Shown here piece by piece: positions 26,071-33,743 of a stretch of DNA of 64,000 nucleotides. A program made the position numbers and the translations under genes. The notes below the pieces were generated by a model that was not told where the DNA came from, searched no databases, and saw only the letters and a program-made list of their open reading frames with translations. Origin of the DNA: Nocardia macrotermitis (GTDB lineage: Bacteria; Actinomycetota; Actinomycetes; Mycobacteriales; Mycobacteriaceae). The DNA is taken from the NCBI RefSeq assembly GCF_009604405.1, contig NZ_WEGK01000022.1:49809-113808 (forward strand). The letters are read 5' to 3'. The stretch's first letter is position 1, and each line of letters starts with the position of its first letter.

Positions 26071-26126
26071 ATTGCTGGCGGGGCAGCGCCGCTGCCCGCA
26101 CGCCCACACCAGCAAAGGTCCGCGCA

Positions 26127-27002
26127 ATGGCCTGGAAGCCCAGCGAAATTCCCGATCTGACCGGACGCACCTTCGTCATCACGGGCGCGAACGGCGGCAT
26201 CGGCAAGCACACCACGGCCGTGCTGGCCGCCAACGGGGCCAGGGTGATCATGGCCTGCCGCAACACCACCACCGCCCAGCGCGTCGCCGACGGTATCGAG
26301 GGCGAGGTCACGGTCGCGGCGCTGGATCTGGCCGATCTGTCCTCGGTCCGCGAATTCGCCGCGCACACCGGCGAATTCGATGTGCTGATCAACAACGCCG
26401 GGCTGATGAACATCCCGTTCTCGCGCACCCGGGACGGATTCGAAACCCAGTGGGGCGTCAACCATCTCGGCCATTTCGCGCTGACCGGACTGCTGCTGGA
26501 CCGGGTCCGCGACCGGGTGGTGACCCTGGCCAGCATCGCGCACCGCCAGACACCCAAGCTGTGGATCGACGACCTGAACTACGAGCATCGCCGTTATCAG
26601 CGCAATCTGGCCTACGCCCAGTCCAAGCTGTCGAACCTGATGTTCGCCCGCGAATTGCAGCGTCGCCTCAGCGCGGCCGGATCGGCCAAACGCTCCTACG
26701 CGGTGCATCCGGGGGTGTCGGCGACCGACCTGTTCACCCGCACCGAAACCCTGGTGGACAAGGTGGCCAAACCGGCGATCGCGCTGATCGGGCACTCCCC
26801 CGCCCGCGCCGCGCATTCGAGCCTGTTCGCCGCGACCATGCCCGATATCGACCCGAACCAGTACTGGGGTCCGAACCGGCTGTTCGGCAGTCAGGGTCCG
26901 GTCGTGGCGTCGCCGTCGAGCAAATTGTCCGAGGACCGCGACCTGCACCGCCGGTTGTGGGAGGAATCCGAACGGCTCACCGGCGTGCACTACGCGTTCT
27001 GA
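26127..27002 (+). CDS. SDR-family oxidoreductase (retinol-dehydrogenase-like)
   Basis: 291 residues: TGANGGIG (residues 19-26), NNAGLMN, a serine in TLASIAH, and the YxxxK pair in YAQSK. Actinobacterial proteins of this type are annotated as oxidoreductases of lipid or polyketide-like compounds. ATMPDIDPNQYWGPN near the C-terminus is common in the group. Divergent from the MFS pump. Substrate unknown. Confidence 0.85.
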   Translation: MAWKPSEIPDLTGRTFVITGANGGIGKHTTAVLAANGARVIMACRNTTTAQRVADGIEGEVTVAALDLADLSSVREFAAHTGEFDVLINNAGLMNIPFSRTRDGFETQWGVNHLGHFALTGLLLDRVRDRVVTLASIAHRQTPKLWIDDLNYEHRRYQRNLAYAQSKLSNLMFARELQRRLSAAGSAKRSYAVHPGVSATDLFTRTETLVDKVAKPAIALIGHSPARAAHSSLFAATMPDIDPNQYWGPNRLFGSQGPVVASPSSKLSEDRDLHRRLWEESERLTGVHYAF

Positions 27003-27050
27003 GCGCTCCCGCGGAGCGGACCTGCCCCTACGGAACGTGTAGTAGACGAG

Positions 27051-27056
27051 TACCGT
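27051..27056 (+). promoter_or_regulatory. -10 element, leaderless promoter of the LprD-like gene
   Basis: TACCGT ends seven bases before GTG at 27064. This favours that start over an in-frame GTG nine bases upstream. Confidence 0.4.
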
Positions 27057-27063
27057 GGTAGCC

Positions 27064-27510
27064 GTGTCCGCTCCGCACCGCCGTCCCGCTCTGATCATCC
27101 TGGTGATCGTCGCGGCGCTGACCTGCCTGGCGCTGGGCTGGTGGCAGTGGGGACGATTCCAATCCGGGACCGGAACCGGGCAGAACCTCGGCTACGCGTT
27201 GCAGTGGCCGCTGTTCGCCGGCTTCGTGGTGTTCGCCTACGTGCGCTTCGTCCGTCTCGAACGCGAGACCGATGAACCCGGCGATCCCGGGTCCGAGCGG
27301 CCCACGATCGTGAAACCCGCTGTGCAGCGCGAGATTCCGGACGGCATCCTGCCCGAGCGACGCACGCCGGCCCCGGCGGCGCGGCGCACCCAGGATCCGG
27401 TGCTCGCCGATTACAACAGGTACCTGGCCGATCTGCACGCCCAGGACCTGCACGAGCAGATGCGTGCGGCCGGGCTGGACGCCCGCGAGACCGAGAGGAG
27501 CGCCGGTTGA
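27064..27510 (+). CDS. LprD-like membrane protein
   Basis: 148 residues with two membrane segments (ALIILVIVAALTCLALGWWQW and YALQWPLFAGFVVFAYVRFV) followed by a charged cytoplasmic tail of about 80 residues. By position and topology it matches the gene named lprD (Rv1343c) in M. tuberculosis, next to the DUF3817 gene as here. No lipobox is seen. Function unknown. Its TGA overlaps the TTG start of the next gene. Confidence 0.7.
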   Translation: MSAPHRRPALIILVIVAALTCLALGWWQWGRFQSGTGTGQNLGYALQWPLFAGFVVFAYVRFVRLERETDEPGDPGSERPTIVKPAVQREIPDGILPERRTPAPAARRTQDPVLADYNRYLADLHAQDLHEQMRAAGLDARETERSAG

Positions 27511-27884
27511 GCGCCAGCGAGAACGTCGAAACCACCACGGCAACCCCGGCCCCGTCCGCCGCCCCCGGCGCCTCGGCCGCGAAGGTCCGCCCCGCCTTCC
27601 TGCGCTACCGCGTCCTGGCCTGGGCGACCGGCACCTGGCTCCTGCTGCTCTGCGCGGAGATGATCGCCAAATACGGCTTCGACGTGCACACCCCCAACTG
27701 GATCGCGGTGGTCCACGGCTGGGTCTACTTCGTCTACCTCATCGTCACCGCCGACCTGGCCGTCAAGGTCCGCTGGCCCGTGGGCCGCACCATCGGCACC
27801 CTCCTGGCGGGCACCATCCCCCTCCTGTCCTTCTTCGTCGAACACACCAACGCCAAGCAGGTCAAGGAGAAGTACAACTTCTGA
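27507..27884 (+). CDS. DUF3817 membrane protein
   Basis: 125 residues; after a Thr/Ala/Pro-rich N-terminal tail come three hydrophobic segments, with FLRYRVLAWATGTWLLLLCAEM and VHGWVYFVYLIVTADLAVKV typical of DUF3817. Starts with TTG inside TTGA, overlapping the upstream stop, so translation is coupled. Orthologue by position of Rv1342c. Function unknown. Confidence 0.8.
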   Translation: MSASENVETTTATPAPSAAPGASAAKVRPAFLRYRVLAWATGTWLLLLCAEMIAKYGFDVHTPNWIAVVHGWVYFVYLIVTADLAVKVRWPVGRTIGTLLAGTIPLLSFFVEHTNAKQVKEKYNF

Positions 27885-27890
27885 CCCGAA

Positions 27891-28154
27891 TCAACGCCCG
27901 TAGTGAAATCTGCAAGCGACGATCACCATGTCGTCCGCAGTGATGGTGTACACCAAGCGATGCTCATGGTTGATTCGCCTGGACCAGAATCCGCTGAGAT
28001 CGCCTCGTAGCGGCTCGGGCTTCCCGATGCCTTCGTTCCCGTTGCGGCACGTATCGGCCACCAATTGATTGATGCGCCGGAGAATCTGACGATCCTCACG
28101 CTGCCGATACAGATACTCTTCCCATGCCTCGGGGTGGAAGGTGACCTTCCTCAT
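27891..28154 (-). CDS. yoeB: YoeB/Txe-type ribosome-dependent mRNA interferase toxin
   Basis: 87 residues. FHPEAWEEYLYRQREDRQILRRINQL, GKPEPLRGDLSGFWSRRINHEHRLVY and the C-terminal ACRFHYGR are characteristic of YoeB of the RelE fold; the catalytic Glu, Arg and His and the C-terminal Tyr are present. It cuts mRNA in the ribosomal A site. Its ATG overlaps the antitoxin stop (ATGA). The toxin-antitoxin pair interrupts the order conserved with mycobacteria between the DUF3817 and rdgB genes. Confidence 0.93.
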   Translation of the reverse strand: MRKVTFHPEAWEEYLYRQREDRQILRRINQLVADTCRNGNEGIGKPEPLRGDLSGFWSRRINHEHRLVYTITADDMVIVACRFHYGR

Positions 28155-28414
28155 TCGGCCTCGTCCTCGAGCAACTCGTGACGCTCGCCGACGCCATCGC
28201 GCAGTTCCGCGATACGGCGGGTGAGGATGCGGGCATTGGCAGCGCTGGACAGCAAATAGGCTGTCTCACGCAATGATTCGTATTCACGCTGCGGAATCAT
28301 CACGACATTTTCCCCGCCCGGACGGGTGATCACGACCTCCTCCTGATCGTTGATCACCGCATCGAGCGTGGCCGCGTAGGCAGCTCTGGACTCCGACATC
28401 GTCATGATCTTCAT
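28151..28414 (-). CDS. yefM: YefM/Phd-type antitoxin
   Basis: 87 residues. MKIMTMSESRAAYAATLDAV and EEVVITRPGGENVVMIPQREYESL are the DNA-binding half typical of YefM. The acidic C-terminus (ELRDGVGERHELLEDEAE) is the disordered toxin-neutralising tail. GGAGGTGG precedes the ATG. It represses its own operon, with toxin as co-repressor, through the TGTACA repeats just upstream. Confidence 0.93.
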   Translation of the reverse strand: MKIMTMSESRAAYAATLDAVINDQEEVVITRPGGENVVMIPQREYESLRETAYLLSSAANARILTRRIAELRDGVGERHELLEDEAE

Positions 28415-28424
28415 GTCCACCTCC

Positions 28425-28444
28425 ATGTACATAATATTGTACAT
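28425..28444. promoter_or_regulatory. YefM operator (paired TGTACA cores)
   Basis: ATGTACA-TAATAT-TGTACAT. Two TGTACA cores lie 12 bases apart centre to centre, 11 bases upstream of yefM. The E. coli yefM-yoeB operator uses the same TGTACA core with the same kind of spacing. Local AT content is far above the surroundings and probably also serves as the -10 region. Confidence 0.8.
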
Positions 28445-28471
28445 ATGGAGGTAGGGGTGAGGAAGATCCGA

Positions 28472-29077
28472 CTACTGCGCGAGGGCGGACAGGGCCGGGA
28501 GTAGGGCGCGCAGGGCGCGGCCGCGGTGGGAGGCGGCGTCTTTTTCGGCCGGGGTGAGTTCGGCGGCGGAGATGGTGTCGCCGTCGGGGACGAAGAGCGG
28601 GTCGTAGCCGAAACCGCCTGTGCCGGAAGGCTTTCGGGCGATGCGGCCGGGCCATTCGCCGATCTCGACGATCTCGCGGCCGTCGGCGACCAGGGCGCAG
28701 GCCGAGACGAACCGCGCGCCGCGGCGTTCGTCGGGGACGTCGGCGAGTTGGCCCAGGAGCAGGTCGTTGTTGGCGGGGTCGTCGCCGTGGCGGCCGGACC
28801 AGCGGGCGGACAGGACGCCGGGCATGCCGTTCAGGGCGTCCACGGCGATGCCGGAATCGTCCGCGACACAGGCCAATCCGGTGGCCGCGGCGCCGTCGCG
28901 GGCCTTGGCCAGGGCGTTCTCCTGGAAGGTCGCACCGGTTTCGGGGGCCTCCTCGTAGGGGGGCACCTCGTCCAGGCCGATGATCTCGAGGCCCTCGACA
29001 CCGGCCTCGGCCAGGATCCGGCGCAACTCACCGAGCTTCTTGGCGTTGCGGCTGGCGACCAGTACCCGGCGCGCCAC
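28472..29077 (-). CDS. rdgB: XTP/dITP diphosphatase
   Basis: 201 residues of the Ham1/RdgB family: LVASRNAKKLGELRRILAE at the start, TFQENALAKA, and ADDSGIAVDALNGMPGVLSARW. The enzyme removes non-canonical purine nucleoside triphosphates. GGFGYDPLF and SHRGRALRAL are conserved catalytic segments. GTG start shares one base with the stop of rph (TAGTG), so the two are co-translated. Same order as Rv1340-Rv1341. Confidence 0.95.
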   Translation of the reverse strand: MARRVLVASRNAKKLGELRRILAEAGVEGLEIIGLDEVPPYEEAPETGATFQENALAKARDGAAATGLACVADDSGIAVDALNGMPGVLSARWSGRHGDDPANNDLLLGQLADVPDERRGARFVSACALVADGREIVEIGEWPGRIARKPSGTGGFGYDPLFVPDGDTISAAELTPAEKDAASHRGRALRALLPALSALAQ

Positions 29078-29841
29078 TACTTCCTCTTCTCCGGCTCGGG
29101 CAGCACGCCCGGATACGGCAGGGCCAGCGCTTCCTTCTGCACGGCGAACAGCTGTTCACAGCCGGCCAGCGCGGAATCGAGCAGCTTGTCCAGGGTGGAG
29201 CGCGGGAACGTCGCGCCCTCGCCGGTGCCCTGGATCTCGACCAGGGTGCCGGTGTCGGTGGCGACCACGTTCATATCGACCTCGGCGCGCGAATCCTCCT
29301 CGTACGGCAGATCCAGCCGGACCCGGCCGTCGACCACGCCGACGCTCACCGCGGCGATCATGCACGAGATGGGCTGCGGGTCGGCCAGGCGTCCGGCCGC
29401 CGCCAGATAGGTCACCGCGTCGGACAGCGCGACATAGGCGCCGGTGATCGCGGCGGTGCGGGTGCCACCGTCGGCCTGCAACACGTCGCAGTCGATGGCG
29501 ATGGTGTTCTCCCCGATCGCGGCCAGGTCGATGCAGGCGCGCAGCGAGCGCCCGACCAACCGGCTGATCTCCTGGGTGCGACCGCCGACCTTGCCCTTCA
29601 CCGACTCGCGCCCGCTGCGGGTGTGCGTGGCCGCGGGCAACATCGCGTATTCGGCTGTGAGCCAGCCCAATCCGGAGTCCCGGCGCCACGGCGGCACCCC
29701 GTCGGTGACGCTCGCGGTGCACATCACCCGCGTCTGCCCGAACTCCACCAGCACCGACCCCGCGGGGTGACTGGTGAATCCCCGGGTGATGCGGACCTCG
29801 CGGAGCTCATCGTCCGCCCTGCCATCGGCTCGTCTCGACAC
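29077..29841 (-). CDS. rph: ribonuclease PH
   Basis: 254 residues, usual length. RGFTSHPAGSVLVEFGQTRV, TAEYAMLPAATHTR, SLRACIDL and DCDVLQADGGTRTAAITGA are conserved RNase PH segments. It trims the 3' ends of tRNA precursors with phosphate. GTG start at 29841: TAGGCT (29850-29855) lies eight bases upstream, so a nearly leaderless transcript is likely. It would head a unit with rdgB. Confidence 0.95.
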   Translation of the reverse strand: MSRRADGRADDELREVRITRGFTSHPAGSVLVEFGQTRVMCTASVTDGVPPWRRDSGLGWLTAEYAMLPAATHTRSGRESVKGKVGGRTQEISRLVGRSLRACIDLAAIGENTIAIDCDVLQADGGTRTAAITGAYVALSDAVTYLAAAGRLADPQPISCMIAAVSVGVVDGRVRLDLPYEEDSRAEVDMNVVATDTGTLVEIQGTGEGATFPRSTLDKLLDSALAGCEQLFAVQKEALALPYPGVLPEPEKRK

Positions 29842-29936
29842 AAGCCAGCAGCCTAGTGGTAGGCGTTCACCAAATCCGCGCTCCCCCCGAATCTCTCCCG
29901 CCGAGAGCCCGGACGGCACTGCACTCGGGGCGAGTC

Positions 29937-30701
29937 CTAGATATCGAAGACCTCACCGGGCGAGACCGCGTGCACCGGACCGGTGAACTGCGCCTTCGCC
30001 TCCGCGATGACGTCCTCGCGCGAGGTCCACGGCGGAATGTGGGTCAACAACAGCTCACCCACCCCGGCCTGGGCGGCGACCATCCCGGCCTCGGTGCCGG
30101 ACAGGTGGATGCCCTCGGGACGATTGCCCGGATCGTGCGTCCAGGACGCCTCGGCCAGCAGCACGTCCGCACCCTGCGCGAGTTCGAACACCGCCGGGCA
30201 CAGCGCGGTGTCCCCGGTGTAGACCAGGGTGCGTCCGGCCGCGGTGGTGATCCGCAGCCCGTAGGACTCCGGCGGGTGGTACATCCGGCGCGCGGTGAGG
30301 GTGTGCCCGGGGCCGAAGGTGATCTGCTCGCCTTCGGTCCAGGCCCGCATATCGATCACATCGGACCAGTCGTCGCATTCCCCGCCGACCTCGGCCGAGG
30401 CGTTGCCGATCCGGACCGGCGCGTCCGAGGGGCCGCGCACGATCGCCCGGCCGCTGGGCGGATTCGGGTGGTACCGCCGCCACACCAGCAGACCCGGCAG
30501 ATCCAGGCAGTGGTCGGCGTGCAGATGGGTCAGGAAGATGTCGACCTCACCCGGATCCAGGTGCCGCTGCAATGCGCCCAGCACGCCGGGACCGAAGTCG
30601 ATCACCGTCGGAGTCATCTCCGGGCCGGTCAGCAGATATCCGGAGGCGGGGGAATCCGGGCCGGACACACTGCCCGAGCACCCGATGACGGTAAGGCGCA
30701 T
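29937..30701 (-). CDS. metallo-beta-lactamase-fold phosphodiesterase (Rv1339-like)
   Basis: 254 residues. THLHADHCLDL is the HxHxDH metal site, YTGDTA supplies the bridging Asp and LTHIPPW the last His. By order and sequence it corresponds to Rv1339 of M. tuberculosis, for which cyclic-AMP phosphodiesterase activity has been reported. GGGGGA lies before the ATG. It follows the rhomboid gene by 72 bases; in M. tuberculosis the glutamate racemase gene murI lies there. Confidence 0.87.
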   Translation of the reverse strand: MRLTVIGCSGSVSGPDSPASGYLLTGPEMTPTVIDFGPGVLGALQRHLDPGEVDIFLTHLHADHCLDLPGLLVWRRYHPNPPSGRAIVRGPSDAPVRIGNASAEVGGECDDWSDVIDMRAWTEGEQITFGPGHTLTARRMYHPPESYGLRITTAAGRTLVYTGDTALCPAVFELAQGADVLLAEASWTHDPGNRPEGIHLSGTEAGMVAAQAGVGELLLTHIPPWTSREDVIAEAKAQFTGPVHAVSPGEVFDI

Positions 30702-30773
30702 TCCCCCATGCTCCCACGCTGCACTACTGGTCAAGAGGGGATCCCCCAACTCGTCGGCCGGGGTCCACAGCCG

Positions 30774-31466
30774 TCACGGCGAGGCGGGGCGGCCGACACT
30801 ATCCCCGCGACGTTGACGACGTTCATTACCGGAGAGTACCCAACCGGCGATCAGTCCACCCAACGCGCCGAAAAGATGGGCTTGCCACGAGATTCCGGCT
30901 TGTCCGGGTAGTGCACCCCACAGAATTCCGCCGTACAGCAGCCCGACGACCACCCCCAACCCGATCTGCCAGAGGTTGCGCGTGAACAGCCCCCGCGAGA
31001 TCAGATACAGCAGCCACCCGAACACCAGCCCCGACGCACCGACCGTGGTCGTGCCCGACGGGCTGATCAACCAGGCCCCCAGTCCGCTGACCACCCAGAT
31101 GATCGCCGTCGCCCCCAGCCCCCGCCCGATTCCGGTGAGCAGGGTGAGTAGTCCGAGCACGATCACCGGCAACGTATTGCCCATCAGATGCGCCCAATTG
31201 GCATGCAGCAGCGGCGCGAACGCCACCCCCTCGAGCCCCTCGGCACTGCGCGGCCGGATCCCCGCCTGATCGAGATCGTGCCCCGCGAGCACATCGATCC
31301 CCTCGATGACGTACAGCAGCGCGACGAACCCGACCGTGAGCGCGATCGCCCGCGTCCACAACTGCCTGGTGGCCACCCGCGACCCGGCCCCGGACGCCTT
31401 GTCCAGCTGCGCGCGCACGGACGCGATCCGATCCGGATCGAACGACGATCCCATCCCCGCGGCCAT
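30774..31466 (-). CDS. rhomboid-family intramembrane serine protease
   Basis: 230 residues with six membrane segments. HANWAHLMGN (HxxxN), GASGLVFG (Ser nucleophile in GxSG) and QAHLFGALGG (catalytic His) are all present, so the Ser-His dyad is intact. It corresponds to Rv1337. It cleaves membrane-embedded helices; the target is unknown. AGGAGGTGAGG lies six bases before the ATG. Confidence 0.9.
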   Translation of the reverse strand: MAAGMGSSFDPDRIASVRAQLDKASGAGSRVATRQLWTRAIALTVGFVALLYVIEGIDVLAGHDLDQAGIRPRSAEGLEGVAFAPLLHANWAHLMGNTLPVIVLGLLTLLTGIGRGLGATAIIWVVSGLGAWLISPSGTTTVGASGLVFGWLLYLISRGLFTRNLWQIGLGVVVGLLYGGILWGALPGQAGISWQAHLFGALGGLIAGWVLSGNERRQRRGDSVGRPASP

Positions 31467-31685
31467 CGGACCTCACCTCCTAGCGAGGACCGATACACCC
31501 CGGCGACGGCCGGACGGTTCGGAAACCGGACCCCACTACTACGAGAGTACTGACCACCTCCGACAACCCACACCCACCGAAGCCTCGACTTCGGGACGCA
31601 ACCACCGACGCGCCCAGCGGCGAATCATCTCCGTCCGGCTGGAAGTTGCCCGCGAAGCGAAAGGCTCAGCAAGGCCAACTCCAAG

Positions 31686-31801
31686 GGTTTTCGGCGCGGC
31701 TCGTCGTTCAGCCCTCGAAGCGCATGGCCGGAGGCCGAGTCTCGAGGGGTGAACGACGAGCCACACGGGCGCCGAAAACCTGCCGGAGCGAAGCGGAGGC
31801 C
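31686..31801 (-). repeat. long hairpin repeat behind cysM (family 2, copy 1)
   Basis: On the minus strand the 20-base head GGCCTCCGCTTCGCTCCGGC begins seven bases after the cysM stop. Directly behind it lies a 95-base hairpin: GGTTTTCGGCGC/GCGCCGAAAACC (12 bp), GGCTCGTCGTTCA/TGAACGACGAGCC (13 bp) and CCCTCGA/TCGAGGG (7 bp), interrupted by a 6-base bulge and one mismatch. The same head and architecture recur at 39005. The rest of the 341-base gap up to the rhomboid start (31467-31685) shows no gene. Confidence 0.75.
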
Positions 31802-31807
31802 AAAAGC

Positions 31808-32770
31808 TCAGGCCCAGAGCTGGCCTTCGAGTTTGTCCTCGGCCTCTTCCAGAGTTCCGTCGTAAGCGCCGGTCGACAGATATTTCCACCCGCCGTCGGC
31901 CACCACGAACGCGATATCCGCGCGTTCACCCGCCTTACGCGCCTTCGCGGCCACCCCGAGCGCGGCATGCAGGATCGCGCCGGTGGAGATCCCCGCGAAA
32001 ATCCCTTCCTGCAACACCAATTCGCGCGTGCGGCGCACCGCGTCGTACGGCCCGACCGAGAAACGCGAGGTGAGTACGGATTCGTCGTAGAGTTCGGGAA
32101 CGAATCCCTCCTCCAGATTGCGCAGCCCGTAGACGAGTTCGCCGTAGCGCGGTTCGGCGGCGACGATATCGATATCGGAAACCTGTTCGCGCAGATAACG
32201 TCCCGTCCCCATCAGGGTTCCGGTGGTGCCCAGCCCGGCCACGAAATGCGTGATCTCCGGCAGATCGGCGAGAATCTCCGGCCCGGTGCCCTCGTAATGC
32301 GCCAGGGCGTTGGCGGGATTGCCGTACTGATACAGCATCACCCATTCGGAATTCTCCGCGGCGATCTTCTTCGCCAGTGCCACAGCCTGATTCGAACCAC
32401 CGGCCGCGGGCGAATCGATGATCCGCGCGCCGAACATGGTCAGCAGCTGACGCCGTTCCACCGAGGTGTTCTCCGGCATCACGCACACCAGCTGATAACC
32501 CTTGAGCTTGGCCGCCATGGCCAGCGAGATACCGGTATTGCCGCTGGTCGGCTCGAGAATCGTGCAACCGGGCCGCAGCAGCCCCCGCGCCTCGGCCTGT
32601 TCGATCATCTTCAGCGCGGGCCGGTCCTTGATGGAACCGGTCGGATTGCGGTCCTCGAGTTTGGCCCACAACCGCACGTGATCGTCGCCGTCCCACTGCG
32701 GCGACAACGTGCGCAGACCCACCAGCGGTGTATTACCGAGGGTCTCGATCAGGGATTCGTAGCGCGCCAC
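31808..32770 (-). CDS. cysM: O-phosphoserine sulfhydrylase CysM (CysO-thiocarboxylate-dependent)
   Basis: 320 residues of the PLP fold-II family. Lys48 in NPTGSIKDRPA holds PLP, and TSGNTGISLA binds the substrate carboxylate. In M. tuberculosis the orthologue (Rv1336) joins O-phosphoserine with the sulfur of thiocarboxylated CysO. The cysO gene lies six bases upstream and mec before that, supporting this role over plain cysteine synthase. Probably one operon. Confidence 0.93.
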   Translation of the reverse strand: MARYESLIETLGNTPLVGLRTLSPQWDGDDHVRLWAKLEDRNPTGSIKDRPALKMIEQAEARGLLRPGCTILEPTSGNTGISLAMAAKLKGYQLVCVMPENTSVERRQLLTMFGARIIDSPAAGGSNQAVALAKKIAAENSEWVMLYQYGNPANALAHYEGTGPEILADLPEITHFVAGLGTTGTLMGTGRYLREQVSDIDIVAAEPRYGELVYGLRNLEEGFVPELYDESVLTSRFSVGPYDAVRRTRELVLQEGIFAGISTGAILHAALGVAAKARKAGERADIAFVVADGGWKYLSTGAYDGTLEEAEDKLEGQLWA

Positions 32771-32776
32771 GGGAAT

Positions 32777-33055
32777 TCAGCGCGCGCCGCCGGCGACCGC
32801 CGGCAGGATCGTCACGGTGCCGCCCTCGGGCACCTCGGCCGCGAGACCGCCGGTGAAACGCACATCCTCGTCGTCGACGTAGATGTTGACGTACCGGTTC
32901 AGCTTGCCGTCCTTGAGCAGCCGCTCGCGCAGGCCGGCGTGGTTGGCCTCGAGATCATCGATCACCGCGGCGAGCGTCGCGCCGGTGGCCTGCACCCGCT
33001 TCTCACCTCCGGTGAGCGGACGCATGATGGTCGGGATGGACACGGTTACCGACAT
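32777..33055 (-). CDS. cysO: sulfur-carrier protein CysO with a 2-residue tail after the GG
   Basis: 92 residues, ubiquitin-like (ThiS/MoaD). VTVSIPTIMRPLTGGEKRV and NIYVDDEDVRF match mycobacterial CysO. The C-terminus reads VAGGAR: two residues follow the Gly-Gly, whereas M. tuberculosis CysO ends at GG. The carrier is thiocarboxylated on the last Gly, so Ala-Arg must be removed first, perhaps by Mec next door. GGAG lies upstream of the ATG. Confidence 0.92.
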   Translation of the reverse strand: MSVTVSIPTIMRPLTGGEKRVQATGATLAAVIDDLEANHAGLRERLLKDGKLNRYVNIYVDDEDVRFTGGLAAEVPEGGTVTILPAVAGGAR

Positions 33056-33116
33056 GGGTGACTCCTTGTTCTTCCTGGTCGGGACGGCTGCATACATGAC
33101 TCGCGAGCGAACTCGC

Positions 33117-33560
33117 TCACGAAGCGGCGTAGTCCGGCACGATCCGGACGGGTTCCTCGGCGACCTCACCGTCGAGGATCCGGTAACTGCGCAGTTCGTG
33201 CCGCTCGGGATCGCGGGTGGAGATCAGCACGTAGTGGGCGTTCGGCTCGGAGGCCAACGAGATGTCGGTGCGGCTCGGGTACGCCTCGGTCCCGGTGTGC
33301 GAGTGGTAGACCACGACGGCCTCCTCATCGCGATCGTCCAGCTCGCGCCACACCCGGAAATGCTCACCGGAGTCGAAACGGTAGAAGGTCGGCGAACGTT
33401 CGGCGTTGATCATCGCGACGAACCGTTCGGGACGATCCGAACCCTCGGGCCCGGCGATGATGCCGCACGCCTCGTCCGGATGATCGGCGCGCGCGTGCGC
33501 CACCATCGCGTCCACGAGTTCGGCCTTGATCACCAGCACCTGTCGCATCCTTCCGTTCAC
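33117..33560 (-). CDS. mec: Mec-like JAMM metalloprotease
   Basis: 147 residues. HSHTGTEAYPSRTD is the JAMM zinc motif, and an upstream Glu lies in HPDEACGII. In M. tuberculosis Mec (Rv1334) releases cysteine from the CysO-cysteine adduct. The start is uncertain: GTG at 33560, or ATG at 33548 directly behind GGAAGG. It heads the cysO-cysM unit. Confidence 0.92.
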   Translation of the reverse strand: MNGRMRQVLVIKAELVDAMVAHARADHPDEACGIIAGPEGSDRPERFVAMINAERSPTFYRFDSGEHFRVWRELDDRDEEAVVVYHSHTGTEAYPSRTDISLASEPNAHYVLISTRDPERHELRSYRILDGEVAEEPVRIVPDYAAS

Positions 33561-33651
33561 GCCCGGCGAATTCCGCAGCGCGGGGCCGGAACGCTGTCCT
33601 CAACGGTCGAGAATATTCGGCTATTCCCCGCTCCGGCCCCGCAGCCCCCGC

Positions 33652-33677
33652 ATTTCCCGCGACGTCCCGGGAAATGT
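33652..33677. terminator. terminator hairpin after the clpS-DUF2017 unit
   Basis: CATTTCCCG and CGGGAAATG form a 9-bp stem with an 8-base loop in the 183-base gap between DUF2017 and mec, where mycobacteria carry a P1-family peptidase gene. Confidence 0.55.
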
Positions 33678-33743
33678 GGTGGTCGCGGGAGCTGTCAATA
33701 CTTTCGCGCAGTGAGATTCGAATCGGGAATTCGCGGCGGGATA

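Noticed and set aside
33710..33725. tRNA T-arm-like string GATTCGAATCGG
   Set aside because: No acceptor or anticodon stem can be drawn around it; no tRNA gene was found anywhere in the window.
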